A stretch of 64,000 nucleotides of DNA from Chromatiales bacterium (GCA_024712425.1 JAKRWE010000001.1:1-64000), one strand, 5' to 3'; counted from the first letter of the stretch, positions 52,696-61,193 are shown. The notes: a model not told the origin generated them from the sequence alone. Numbers and translations are program-made.

Positions 52696-53174
52696 GCGAC
52701 AAACAGGCGCCTGACAGGGAACGCGCCTCGCCCAGCGCCCCCAGGCGCGTCGAGAAGGCCGGCGAGGCGCAACTGATCGAGGACAGCGCCGGCCGGCTCG
52801 CCATCACCGTTCCGATCCGGATCAAGCAGCGGGGCCGGCGTAAGCTGGTGACACTGCCCAGCGGCGAAACGGTCGCTCCGAAACGTCCCTGGGACGATGC
52901 GCCTACCCCCATGCAGCTTGCATTGGCCCGCGGGCACCGCTGGCTAGCCATGCTGGAATCCGGCGAGGCAGGCTCACTCCGGGAGATCGCTGACAAGGAA
53001 GGCGTCGACAACAGCTACGTGAGCCGTATGATCAACCTGACCTGTCTGGCACCGGATATCGTGGCCGCCATCCTCGACGATACGCTGCCGGATCATGTCA
53101 CCTTGTTCGATCTGGCGGTGGATCCGCCGAGGTTGTGGGAGGAACAGCGGAAAATCCTTCAACCCGGCGACTGA
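52692..53174 (+). CDS. HTH protein coupled to the serine recombinase
   Basis: This 160-residue protein starts MSDKQAPDRERASPSAPRRVEKAGEAQLIEDSAGRLAI. It has a basic region (IRIKQRGRRKLVTLPSG) and a KorB/ParB-like HTH (SLREIADKEGVDNSYVSRMINLTCLAPDIVAAILDDTLPDHVTLFDL). Such genes commonly follow the recombinase in DUF2924 modules. It may act as a recombination directionality factor or autoregulator (inference from position). The ATG overlaps the recombinase stop. Confidence 0.75.
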   Translation: MSDKQAPDRERASPSAPRRVEKAGEAQLIEDSAGRLAITVPIRIKQRGRRKLVTLPSGETVAPKRPWDDAPTPMQLALARGHRWLAMLESGEAGSLREIADKEGVDNSYVSRMINLTCLAPDIVAAILDDTLPDHVTLFDLAVDPPRLWEEQRKILQPGD

Positions 53175-53177
53175 CGT

Positions 53178-53817
53178 TCACTCATCCGGCCCGCGATGGG
53201 CCGTCTCCTCTTCATCCATCCAGTCCTCCTCGACCCAGGTCATGCCCTTGCGACCCGGTACCTTGCGAGGGGCGCCTGCCTTGTAGAAGGTGCAGCTTTT
53301 GGGGCCATAACAGAAGGTCTCGAAACGGTAGCGATAGGAGGGGTTCCAGGGATCGATGAGCAGCTCCACCGGCATTCGGCAGCCCCAGATACAACTGGTG
53401 CATCTGGCCTCATAGGTACGCGGGTCCAGGCGCCGGTGTCGCCGGGCCCGGTAGGTGGGAAGATCCGGTGGCACGCCATGGAAGGGCGGGCCGGGCGGTG
53501 CCTCTGCTGGTGCGTCCTCCAGCACCTTGAGCCCGCTGGTCTTGTAGTAGCCCGCGGTTTCCATCCTGGGATCGGTCACCGGGACCGAGGCGCCGCTGAC
53601 TACCATGCCGGCCTGAAATCGGTGCTTCTCCTGGGCGGCCTTGCCGATGGCGACCAGGAATTTACCGGTCTCGTCGCCTAGGGTTCCCTCGATACGCAGG
53701 ACATACCCCCAGATAGTTGTGCGTGCGCTCATCGAAGGATCGCAGCAGGCGAATGCGGGGCTGGACGCCGAGGAGGCGGCCTTGCCAGGTGAGCTTGGCG
53801 GTCGAGGGTTTCTTCAT
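53178..53817 (-). pseudogene. Conserved Cys-rich protein of unknown function, one frameshift
   Basis: From ATG 53817 the sequence reads MKKPSTAKLTWQGRLLGVQPRIRLLRSFDERTHNYLG, then loses frame at a five-C run (53706-53710), where one extra base is present. The continuation YVLRIEGTLGDETGKFLVAIG... ends at 53178. The middle has CTSCIWGC and CYGPKSC, a possible metal site, followed by YKAGAPRKVPGRKGMTWVEEDWMDEEETAHRG. It would be about 210 residues. It lies three bases after the convergent recombinase operon. I recall similar hypothetical proteins in gammaproteobacteria but cannot name a family. Confidence 0.55.
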
Positions 53818-54095
53818 ACGGATTCTTCACACTCCGTGCACGATCAGTCCATGACAGTGTACCCGTCGGGTAGCGATTCGTGCTATCTAACTCGCCGTTT
53901 CGTCCGCGCATAACTAGTTGTATTTCAAGGCTGTTCTGTCGCGGACTTCCGGACTTCGACCCATGCTCACCCTCTCAAAAACAGAGAGGAATGGCCAAAT
54001 CAGAGAGAAATCGCGGGCTGGAGAGGTCGGAAGGCCGGCTCTCGGAGTCCGCAGCTTTCCGCAGGAACCCGCGGCAATACAAAGCCTTCCGCTAC
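53818..54095. other. Intergenic region at the right end of the island, no gene seen
   Basis: About 280 bases without a convincing ORF. The stretch contains CTCTCAAAAACAGAGAG (53973-53989), a short dyad, and a GGAAGGCCGGCTCT patch. The right flanking repeat begins right after it at 54097. Confidence 0.5.
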
Positions 54096-54125
54096 GAAAA
54101 AGGCCAACCCTCCCGGGTTGGCCTT
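54096..54125 (-). terminator. ssrA rho-independent terminator
   Basis: On the minus strand AAGGCCAACCC (54125-54115) pairs with GGGTTGGCCTT (54110-54100), followed by TTTTT. It directly follows the CCA end of the tmRNA gene with a short spacer. It is part of the 42-nt repeat shared with the left island edge. Confidence 0.85.
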
Positions 54126-54138
54126 GTGCTATTGGTGG
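54097..54138. repeat. Right flanking repeat (attR/attB candidate)
   Basis: This is the match to 124-165 (39 of 42 identical). It covers the ssrA terminator and ends just inside the acceptor end (TGGTGG) of the tmRNA gene. Because ssrA is complete here, this side joins the chromosome. Confidence 0.6.
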
Positions 54139-54510
54139 AGGCGGCGGGAGTCGAACCCGCGTCCGCGAACCCTCTGCCCTCGGTTCTACATGCTTAGTCT
54201 GCCAATTGTGTTTAACCGTCCTGCCGCCCGACAGACAGGGCATACATTACGGCGATTCCGGTAAGGTTTTAACGAATCCGCCCCGGACAAGCTTCATCGC
54301 GATCTTGTAAGGTATGACGCCTGAGATGGCCCGAAGGCCGCTGGACGCACAAGCACGGCTCCAGTCAGACGGCAATCTACCGGTTATTAAGCGGCGAGTG
54401 CGTAGTTGTCGTCGTTGGCAACTATAGTTGTACAGCTGGATTTACGAGGTATGCTGTTCCTCGGCATGCGCCTCAGGTTTTGCAATCCACGTCGAATGCC
54501 GTGTCGCCCC
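54133..54510 (-). ncRNA. ssrA: Transfer-messenger RNA (tmRNA)
   Basis: The minus-strand 5' end GGGGCGACACGGCATTCGAC pairs with the 3' acceptor end ...GCCTCCACCA, which encodes CCA. The T arm GGGTTCGACTCCC and the tag frame GCCAACGACGACAACTACGCACTCGCCGCTTAA (A-N-D-D-N-Y-A-L-A-A) are present. The length of about 378 nt fits gammaproteobacterial tmRNA. It rescues stalled ribosomes with SmpB, whose gene lies 190 bases upstream on the same strand. The 3' end is the island's insertion target. Confidence 0.95.
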
Positions 54511-54598
54511 AAGATCGTCAGTTTTTTCAACTACTGTGTCGGCAACCGTCCCTGGTGCCCCGTCCAGCCCGGCCGTCCCTGGCCGGTCGTTCATCCCT

Positions 54599-54625
54599 CG
54601 AAAAGCCATGTTAAATGGCTTTTCG
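54599..54625 (-). terminator. Hairpin terminator after smpB
   Basis: CGAAAAGCCAT (54599-54609) and ATGGCTTTTCG (54615-54625) form an 11-bp stem. Read on the minus strand it follows smpB by about 75 bases and ends in TTTTCG. It separates smpB from ssrA transcription. Confidence 0.55.
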
Positions 54626-54699
54626 CCGCCAAGGCGAGCGGGATTCACCCGTGTCGCCCCCAAAATCGTCTTCATAGTATGACACACAGATGGGGACTT

Positions 54700-55182
54700 T
54701 TATCCCCGTTTAAAGAGCCGTTCCTTGTCGCGCTGCCAGTCGCGTTCCTTGAGGTCGGCCCGTTTGTCGTGCAGTTTCTTGCCCTTGCCCAGCCCGATCT
54801 CGAGTTTGGCCCGGCCTTTTTTCCAGTACATGGCCATTGGGACAAGGGTGAATCCCTTGCGTTCCACGAAACCGATCAGTTTGTCCAGTTCGCGGCGGTG
54901 CAGCAGCAGTTTGCGCGCCCGTGTCGGCTCCGGTTTGACATGGGTGGATGCGGTCAGCAGGGGGGTGATATTGGCGCCCACCAGCCAGGCCTCGCCTTTC
55001 TGGATCATCACGTAGGTATCGGTGATGTTGACCCGCTTGTCGCGCAGGCTCTTGACCTCCCAGCCCTGCAGCACCAGGCCGGCCTCGAAGGTCTCGTTGA
55101 TGGCATAGTCGTGGCGTGCCTTCTTGTTCAGGGCAATGGTCGAGCCGCTGTCCTTTTTCTGTTTTTTCGCTTTCTTGGCCAT
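54700..55182 (-). CDS. smpB: SsrA-binding protein SmpB
   Basis: This protein has 160 residues, the usual SmpB length. It starts [38 protein letters not shown] and has the OB-fold core ([36 protein letters not shown]) and the basic helical tail ([28 protein letters not shown]). It binds the tRNA-like part of tmRNA and brings it to stalled ribosomes. The gene lies just upstream of ssrA, a common arrangement. It is intact and divergent from the transporter gene. Confidence 0.95.
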   Translation of the reverse strand: MAKKAKKQKKDSGSTIALNKKARHDYAINETFEAGLVLQGWEVKSLRDKRVNITDTYVMIQKGEAWLVGANITPLLTASTHVKPEPTRARKLLLHRRELDKLIGFVERKGFTLVPMAMYWKKGRAKLEIGLGKGKKLHDKRADLKERDWQRDKERLFKRG

Positions 55183-55307
55183 CGCGCAATTTTATCATGG
55201 GACGGGGCGTCGCCCGTGCCCTTGTTGCCTTGTTCCGGAACAAGGCATGGCCGACAATAGGCGGCAGTCATGGCCGGGGCGCAATCCGCTCCGGCAGGAG
55301 GATCGAA

Positions 55308-56708
55308 GTGAACGGTAACCCGGCAGTCCACAATCAATGGTCCAGCCGCCTGGCCTTCATGCTGGCCGCCATCGGCTCTGCGGTGGGTCTGGGCAATATC
55401 TGGAAGTTTCCCTATATCACTGGAGAATACGGTGGCGGTGCCTTCGTGCTGGTCTACCTGGTGTGTGTCGCCCTGATCGGCATACCGGTGATGATGGCGG
55501 AGATCCTGCTTGGTCGTCGTGGTCGGCGCAGTCCGATCAACACCATGCGTGAGCTGGCGTCTGCCGAGGGGGCCTCGCCATGGTGGGGTGTCGTCGGCTG
55601 GGGCGGGGTGGTCACCGGCTTCCTGATCCTGTCCTTCTACAGTGTGGTGGCGGGCTGGGCGCTGGCCTACGTGGTCGAGGGCGGGTTTGGCGCTTTTCAG
55701 GGGCTGGACGGTGAGCGTGCCGGTGCCCTGTTCGGTGAATTGACCGCTTCGCCGCAACGATTGATCTTCTGGCACAGCGTGTTCATGGCCATGACCATGG
55801 CGGTGGTGGCCAACGGTGTGCGCTCCGGGCTGGAACGGCTGGTCACCTGGTTGATGCCGCTGCTGTTCCTGCTGTTGGCGGTGCTCGTGGGTTACGCGAT
55901 GGCCGCTGGTGATTTCGAGCGTGGCCTGCATTTCCTGTTCGACGTGGATTTTTCCAAGGTGTTCATGAGCTGTGACGAGGCCGGGCTGTGCGAGTTCACG
56001 GCCGAGCCGGTGCTGGTCGCCATGGGGCACGCCTTCTTTACGCTCAGCCTGGGCATGGGGGCGATCATGGTATATGGCTCCTACATGCCGCACGACGCCT
56101 CGATAGCGGGTTCCACGGTCATGATCGCCCTTGCCGACACCCTGGTGGCGTTGATGGCGGGTGTGGCGATCTTTCCACTGGTGTTCGCCAACGGCCTGGA
56201 GCCGGGTGCCGGCCCCGGGCTGGTGTTCGTCAGCCTGCCGATTGCGTTCGGCGCCATGCCGGGTGGGCAGCTGTTCGGCACCCTCTTCTTCGTACTGCTG
56301 GTGTTCGCCGCCTGGTCGTCCTCGATCTCGCTGGTCGAGCCGGCGGTGGCCTGGCTGACCGAAAACGAGCATATGTCGCGGCGCAAGGCGGCACTCCTGA
56401 TCGGGGGCCTGGCCTGGCTGCTGGGCATCGGCTCGGCGCTGTCGTTCAATCTCTGGTCCGGTGACGAGTACAAGGTCTTCGGCAAGACCCTGTTCGACAT
56501 CAAGGACTACCTGACGGCGAATATCATGCTGCCACTGGGTGGCCTGGCGATTGCGCTGTTCACGGGCTGGGCGGTCAGCCGGCGGCTGCCCGAGGGGGAG
56601 CTCGCCATGCGCAGTCCGCTGCTCTTCGGGGCCTGGCATTTTGTGATCCGCTATATCGCACCGGCCGGTATCGTGCTGGTGTTCCTTAACGCGATCGGGG
56701 TGGTGTGA
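55308..56708 (+). CDS. Sodium-dependent SNF-family transporter
   Basis: The GTG at 55308 (then NGNPAVHNQWSSRLAFMLAAIGSAVGLGNIWKFPYITGEYGGGAF) follows GGAGG. It yields 466 residues with about 11-12 membrane segments. The NSS signature GSAVGLGNIWKFPY in helix 1, which binds Na+, is clear. Such prokaryotic SNF carriers import amino acids or related solutes with sodium. The substrate cannot be read from sequence. Its stop overlaps the ratA start (TGATG). Confidence 0.9.
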   Translation: MNGNPAVHNQWSSRLAFMLAAIGSAVGLGNIWKFPYITGEYGGGAFVLVYLVCVALIGIPVMMAEILLGRRGRRSPINTMRELASAEGASPWWGVVGWGGVVTGFLILSFYSVVAGWALAYVVEGGFGAFQGLDGERAGALFGELTASPQRLIFWHSVFMAMTMAVVANGVRSGLERLVTWLMPLLFLLLAVLVGYAMAAGDFERGLHFLFDVDFSKVFMSCDEAGLCEFTAEPVLVAMGHAFFTLSLGMGAIMVYGSYMPHDASIAGSTVMIALADTLVALMAGVAIFPLVFANGLEPGAGPGLVFVSLPIAFGAMPGGQLFGTLFFVLLVFAAWSSSISLVEPAVAWLTENEHMSRRKAALLIGGLAWLLGIGSALSFNLWSGDEYKVFGKTLFDIKDYLTANIMLPLGGLAIALFTGWAVSRRLPEGELAMRSPLLFGAWHFVIRYIAPAGIVLVFLNAIGVV

Positions 56709-57142
56709 TGCCGGTTGTCGAAAAGTCTGCGCTGGTGCCTTTTTCAGACAGCCAGATGTTCGAGCTGGTCAAGGATGTGGCCAGCTACAAGGACTTCCTG
56801 CCCTGGTGCAGCGATTCCGAGTTGCTGTCCGATGACGGCGTCACGGTATGCGGGCGTATCGAGGTATCGCGTGTGGGGATCCGCCAGGCCTTTTCCACCT
56901 GCAATCGTTACGATGCGCCGCACCGCATGGAGATCGAGCTGAAAGAGGGGCCGTTCAAGTCGCTGCACGGCTACTGGGAGTTCGTGGCGTTGCGGGAGGA
57001 TGCCTGCAAGGTGCTGCTGCACCTGGAATTCGAGTTTTCGGGGCACCTGATCAATGCGGCCTTTGGCAAGGTGTTCCAGCAGATCGCCAATACCCTGGTC
57101 GATTCTTTCTGTAAACGGGCCAGGGAGGTCTACGGTGAGTGA
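56708..57142 (+). CDS. ratA: RatA-family START/coenzyme Q-binding protein
   Basis: This 144-residue protein starts MPVVEKSALVPFSDSQMFELVKDVASYKDFLPWCSDSELLSDD, the START-like fold of RatA/Coq10-type proteins, with NAAFGKVFQQIANTLVDSFCKRAREVYGE at the end. In E. coli RatA was described as a ribosome-associated toxin that blocks 70S formation. A ubiquinone-binding role (Coq10-like) is also proposed. It overlaps rnfH by eight bases. The adjacency to smpB is conserved in gammaproteobacteria. Confidence 0.88.
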   Translation: MPVVEKSALVPFSDSQMFELVKDVASYKDFLPWCSDSELLSDDGVTVCGRIEVSRVGIRQAFSTCNRYDAPHRMEIELKEGPFKSLHGYWEFVALREDACKVLLHLEFEFSGHLINAAFGKVFQQIANTLVDSFCKRAREVYGE

Positions 57143-57473
57143 TTTGATTACAGTCGAGGTGGCCTATGCCCGTCCAGATGAGCAGCGCATCATCGAGCTG
57201 CATGTGCCACCGGGGACCACGGCCGGGGAGGCCGTTGAAAGGTCCGGGATCATGGATTATTTTCCTGAAATCGATCTCGCAAAGAACAAGCTGGGCATAT
57301 TCGGCAAGCTGAGCAAGGCCGATGTGCAACTGCAGTCCGGTGACCGGGTAGAGATCTACCGCCAGTTGATCGCCGATCCCAAGGAGGCGCGCAAGAAGCG
57401 TGCGGCGGAGGGCAAGGTCATGAAGAAAGGGGCGCGCGAGGCGAATGCTGGCAGGAAGGCCTCACCGGCCTGA
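57135..57473 (+). CDS. rnfH: RnfH/RatB-family ubiquitin-like protein
   Basis: The GTG at 57135 gives 112 residues, with SDLITVEVAYARPDEQRIIEL and VPPGTTAGEAVERSGIMDYFPEIDL, then GIFGKLSKADVQLQSGDRVEIYRQLIADPKEARKKRAA. This beta-grasp family (RnfH, UPF0125) is encoded next to RatA. The role is uncertain: it was linked to the Rnf complex and called RatB as a RatA partner. The Lys/Ala-rich end (KVMKKGAREANAGRKAS) extends beyond the fold. Confidence 0.88.
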   Translation: MSDLITVEVAYARPDEQRIIELHVPPGTTAGEAVERSGIMDYFPEIDLAKNKLGIFGKLSKADVQLQSGDRVEIYRQLIADPKEARKKRAAEGKVMKKGAREANAGRKASPA

Positions 57474-57480
57474 ACCGGGC

Positions 57481-57996
57481 TTACTCGTCGCCCTTTCCCA
57501 GTCCGACCTTGTCCAGCGCCTTGCCGAGCAGGGTCTGCTTCTCCGGTTCCCAGTCCGGCACCTTGACCACGGCGGGCTTGCTCACCGGGGTCTGTTGATC
57601 CGCTGGCTGCGGATGCAGATCGCCGGTAATGCGCACCAGGCGGTCGTCCTCGAAATAGACCGACAGGTACTTGTATTCATCCGGCGTGCTGCCGACCCCT
57701 TTGGTGTAGGGATGGTCCCAGCGGTCGCGGTGGAAGGCGTCCAGCAGGGCGGGGGATCCGAGGATGAAACGTACCTGGCGGCGCGACATGCCCGGCTTGA
57801 GCTGGTTCACCTGCTCCTGCGTGATCACGCTCCCCTGCTGGATGGTGGGGCGGTAGATCAGCGGGGCCTTGTCGAGCGCGCGCGGGATGGCCTCTGTCAC
57901 GCTGCTCAGGGAATGCAGGCTGTCGCCGACGCTGCTGCAGCCGCCAAGGATGGTGGTGCCGGCGAGAAAAGCCATTGGAATGAGAAAGTTACGCAT
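57481..57996 (-). CDS. bamE: Outer membrane protein assembly factor BamE
   Basis: This 171-residue lipoprotein has a signal peptide with lipobox LGGC (MRNFLIPMAFLAGTTILGGCSS). It contains the SmpA/OmlA domain: IQQGSVITQEQVNQLKPGMSRRQVRFILGSP followed by DRWDHPYTKG and VYFEDDRLVRITGDL. It is the small regulatory subunit of the BAM complex. It is convergent with rnfH and divergent from fur, as in many gammaproteobacteria. It is longer at the C-terminus than the E. coli protein. Confidence 0.92.
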   Translation of the reverse strand: MRNFLIPMAFLAGTTILGGCSSVGDSLHSLSSVTEAIPRALDKAPLIYRPTIQQGSVITQEQVNQLKPGMSRRQVRFILGSPALLDAFHRDRWDHPYTKGVGSTPDEYKYLSVYFEDDRLVRITGDLHPQPADQQTPVSKPAVVKVPDWEPEKQTLLGKALDKVGLGKGDE

Positions 57997-58087
57997 GCGC
58001 TATTGGTTATCATTTAGTGCAATAATAGAATGGTAACGATGATAACGAATACGCGCGCAGATTACATGTGCTGAAACGGAGCATGGT

Positions 58088-58513
58088 GTGGAAGATACCG
58101 ATATCAAGAAGGCGGGCCTCAAGGTCACGCTCCCCCGGGTCAAGATCCTGAAGGTGCTGGAGCAGTCCGATCGCCATCATATGACAGCCGAGGATGTGTA
58201 CAAATCGCTGTTGGAACGCGAGGAGGAGATCGGACTGGCGACGGTCTACCGGGTTTTGACCCAGTTCGTGGATGCCGGGCTTGCGGAACGCCATCACTTC
58301 GAGGGTGGGCAGGCCATCTTCGAGCTGAACCGCGGGGCGCATCACGACCACATCGTGTGTCGTCAGTGCGGTAAGGTGGAGGAGTTCATGGACGAGACCA
58401 TCGAGAAGCACCAGCATGCCATCGCGGAAAAACACAGTTTCAGCATCGAGGATCATTCGCTGATCATCTACGGCAACTGCGAAAAGCCGGACTGTCCGAA
58501 CCGGCCCGAGTGA
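58088..58513 (+). CDS. fur: Ferric uptake regulator Fur
   Basis: This 141-residue protein starts at GTG 58088 (EDTDIKKAGLKVTLPRVKILKVLEQSDRHHMTAEDVYKSL) and has the winged-helix and metal sites: RHHFEGGQAIFELN, GAHHDHIVCRQCGKVEEF and FSIEDHSLIIYGNCEKPDCP. It represses iron uptake when Fe2+ is bound. The region before the GTG (58018-58087) is AT-rich and divergent to bamE. This is the standard place for fur in the group. Confidence 0.95.
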   Translation: MEDTDIKKAGLKVTLPRVKILKVLEQSDRHHMTAEDVYKSLLEREEEIGLATVYRVLTQFVDAGLAERHHFEGGQAIFELNRGAHHDHIVCRQCGKVEEFMDETIEKHQHAIAEKHSFSIEDHSLIIYGNCEKPDCPNRPE

Positions 58514-58522
58514 GGTGGCGGG

Positions 58523-60190
58523 TCAACCGGCGGGCTGAGACAGCATCTCCTCCGCGTGCGCCCGGGTCTGCGGGGTGATCTCTACGCCGCCCAACATGCG
58601 TGCGAGTTCCTCCACGCGCTGCGCCCGGTCCAGGGGCTGGATGGCGGTCTCGGTGACGTCGTTGCGCGTGTGTTTCTGTACCTGGTAATGCTGATGCGCC
58701 TGCGCTGCGACCTGTGCCAGGTGGGTCACGCACAGGACCTGCCGCTTTTCCCCCAGGCGCTGCAGCAGGCGGCCGACGATCTCGGCGACCGCGCCACCGA
58801 TGCCCACATCCACCTCGTCGAAGATCATGCTCGGGATATCGCTGCAGTCGGCGGTGGCCACCTGGATGGCCAGCGATATGCGTGACAACTCGCCGCCGGA
58901 TGCGGTGTTCGACAGGGCGGCAGGCTGCTGCCCGGGGTTGGCGGCGACCTGGAACTCGATGCGGTCGATGCCATGCGCGGCTGTTTGTGTGGCATCGGAG
59001 CTGCATTCGACCCGGAAGACGCCGCCGCTCATGCCTAACTCCTGCATGCTGGCCGTGACGGTCTTCGAGAGGGCCCCGGCGGCCTTGCGGCGGGACCTGC
59101 TGAGTCGCCCGGCCGATGCGGCGTAGGCCTTCTCGCAGTCCGCAATCCGCTGTTGCAGATTTTCGATATTCTGTTCCACGGCGCTGAGTGTCTGCAGCTC
59201 GTCCTGGAAGCGCTCGAACAGCGCCGGCAGTTCATCGACCTCAATGCGGTGCTTGCGAGCCAGGTCGTGCAGGCGGCCGAGTTCCTCGTCGACCTGTTGC
59301 AGGCGATAGGGGTCGATTTCCAGGCCGTCGCGGTAGCTGCGCAGGGCCTGGCCCGCCTCGTCCAGCTGGATGGCAGCGGAATCGAGCAGTTCGGCGGTCT
59401 CCTGCAGCGAGCTGTCCAGGCCCGCGAGTTCGCCCAGCTGGCGTGCCAGACGGGCCGTGTGGCTGCCGAGGTCGCTTTCCCCTTCCACCAGCTGGGTCAC
59501 GATGTCGCCGATCTCGTTCTGCAGGCGATCGGCGTGGGCCAGCCGGGCGTGCTCGGCCTCGATGGCGTCCAGCTGCTGTGCCGACGCCAGCAGGGGTTCG
59601 ATTTCGGCGATCTGGAAGGCCAGGTAATCGAGTCGGTTGCCGCGGTCCCGGGCCGCTTGCTCCAGTTCGGACAGGGCCTGGCGTGCGTTTTTCAGTGCCT
59701 GGTAGTCGTCGTTGACCTGTGCGGCCAGCCGTTCCAGCCCGCCAAAAGCGTCCAGCAGCTGGCGTTGAGCCATTGGCTTCAGCAGTGACTGGTGTGCATG
59801 CTGGCCGTGGATGTCCAGCAGCAGGGCGCCCAGTTCCCGCAACGCCGACTGCGGGACCGGCGAGCCATTGATGTAGGCGCGTGAGCGACCTTCGCGCACC
59901 AGGACCCGGCGCAGCAGGCACTGGCCCTCGTCGTCCAGATCGTGCGCTTCCAGCCAGGCGGTTGCGCGAGGGCAGTCGGCGAGGTCGAATTCGCTGATCA
60001 CCTCGGCGCGCTCACGACCCTGCCGGATCATACCGGTGGAGGCCTTGTCGCCCAGGGTGAGGCCCAGCCCGTCGATCATGATCGACTTGCCGGCGCCCGT
60101 TTCGCCGGTCAGTGCCGTCATGCCGCGGTGGAAGTCGAGCGCCAGTTCGTGCACGATGACGAGATCGCGGATCGTCAGATGGGTCAGCAT
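58523..60190 (-). CDS. recN: DNA repair protein RecN
   Basis: This 555-residue SMC-like protein has Walker A (GETGAGKSIMIDGLGLTLG), a long central coiled coil (residues 160-360), the ABC signature NTASGGELSRISLAIQVA and Walker B SMIFDEVDVGIGG. The end VEITPQTRAHAEEML is typical. It holds broken chromosome ends during recombinational repair. The start overlaps the nadK stop. It is convergent with fur. Confidence 0.95.
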   Translation of the reverse strand: MLTHLTIRDLVIVHELALDFHRGMTALTGETGAGKSIMIDGLGLTLGDKASTGMIRQGRERAEVISEFDLADCPRATAWLEAHDLDDEGQCLLRRVLVREGRSRAYINGSPVPQSALRELGALLLDIHGQHAHQSLLKPMAQRQLLDAFGGLERLAAQVNDDYQALKNARQALSELEQAARDRGNRLDYLAFQIAEIEPLLASAQQLDAIEAEHARLAHADRLQNEIGDIVTQLVEGESDLGSHTARLARQLGELAGLDSSLQETAELLDSAAIQLDEAGQALRSYRDGLEIDPYRLQQVDEELGRLHDLARKHRIEVDELPALFERFQDELQTLSAVEQNIENLQQRIADCEKAYAASAGRLSRSRRKAAGALSKTVTASMQELGMSGGVFRVECSSDATQTAAHGIDRIEFQVAANPGQQPAALSNTASGGELSRISLAIQVATADCSDIPSMIFDEVDVGIGGAVAEIVGRLLQRLGEKRQVLCVTHLAQVAAQAHQHYQVQKHTRNDVTETAIQPLDRAQRVEELARMLGGVEITPQTRAHAEEMLSQPAG

Positions 60191-61065
60191 CAGGAGGGCG
60201 GCTCCCCCCAGCCCAGCTTGGTGCGCAGGAGTTGGAAATGGTCGTGACCGGCCGGGTGCAACAGGTGCAGGGGCTTGTCATGGCGGCGAATTAGGATGTC
60301 GTCGCCATCGGCGATGGTCAGGATGGCCTGGCCGTCGCAGGTCACCCGGACGTGCGCGGGATCGGTCCGGCCGCAGACCCGGATGCGAATCTCGTTCTGG
60401 CTGTGTACCACGATGGGCCGGTTACTCAGGGTGTGCGGGCAGATCGGCACCAGGGCCATCGCCTCCAGACTGGGACTGAGCAGGGGGCCGCCGCCGGACA
60501 GTGCATAGGCCGTGGAGCCGGTGGGCGTCGAGATGATCAGGCCATCGGAACGCTGGGTATCGATGAAACCGTCGTTCACCCAGGTCTCGAACTCGATCAT
60601 GCGCGCGATGTTCCATTTGTGCAGGACCACGTCGTTGAGCGCCAGCTGGGCAGCCTGCTCGCCCACCTGGCAGCGCAGCAGCATGCGCTCCTCCTGTTCG
60701 TAGTCGCCATCGAGGATGGCGCCCAGCATGTCGCACATGTGTTCCGGGGTGATGTCGACCAGAAAGCCCAGGCGGCCGAGGTTGATCCCCAGCAGGGGGA
60801 TCTCCGTGTCGACCAGTTCGCGCGCGCTGTGCAGCAGTGTGCCGTCGCCACCGACCACGATGGCCAGGTCGCAGCGCTGTCCCAGTTCGGTGAGTTCGAG
60901 TGCGCCGGATTTTCCCAGATGCTGTGCCGCCTGGGGCGCGAGACTGACGGACACCCTGCGCTCGCCGAGGAAGCGGAGCGCGCGCTCCAGCGTCTCCCGC
61001 AGGCGTGGCGTGGCGTCCGGCTTGGCAATCAGTGCGACGTGCTTGAAGGGGCTGTGGCTGCTCAC
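60190..61065 (-). CDS. nadK: NAD kinase
   Basis: The GTG at 61065 (then SSHSPFKHVALIAKPDATPRLRETLERALRFL) is the preferred start. An upstream ATG at 61149 would add 28 residues without homology. About 291 residues carry the kinase motifs VVGGDGTLLHSARE, GINLGRLGFLVDITPE, SDGLIISTPTGSTAYALSGGGPLL and HSQNEIRIRV. It phosphorylates NAD to NADP. It lies between recN and hrcA, as in many gammaproteobacteria. Confidence 0.92.
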   Translation of the reverse strand: MSSHSPFKHVALIAKPDATPRLRETLERALRFLGERRVSVSLAPQAAQHLGKSGALELTELGQRCDLAIVVGGDGTLLHSARELVDTEIPLLGINLGRLGFLVDITPEHMCDMLGAILDGDYEQEERMLLRCQVGEQAAQLALNDVVLHKWNIARMIEFETWVNDGFIDTQRSDGLIISTPTGSTAYALSGGGPLLSPSLEAMALVPICPHTLSNRPIVVHSQNEIRIRVCGRTDPAHVRVTCDGQAILTIADGDDILIRRHDKPLHLLHPAGHDHFQLLRTKLGWGEPPS

Positions 61066-61193
61066 GATAGGGTCCGTTTTCAGACTGGGAAAGCTAGCAC
61101 GTAGGCCGGAGGGAGGAAAGCGCCTGCAAGGTAATAAGCAGGGCTCCACCCAAGCTGGATGACCTTACCCTGAGGTTATAAAAGGGCTGGCTT

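Noticed and set aside
1-54132. Tyrosine integrase expected for an ssrA-targeting island
   Set aside because: No R-H-R-Y recombinase was seen in the window. Only the large serine recombinase and the IS transposase are present.
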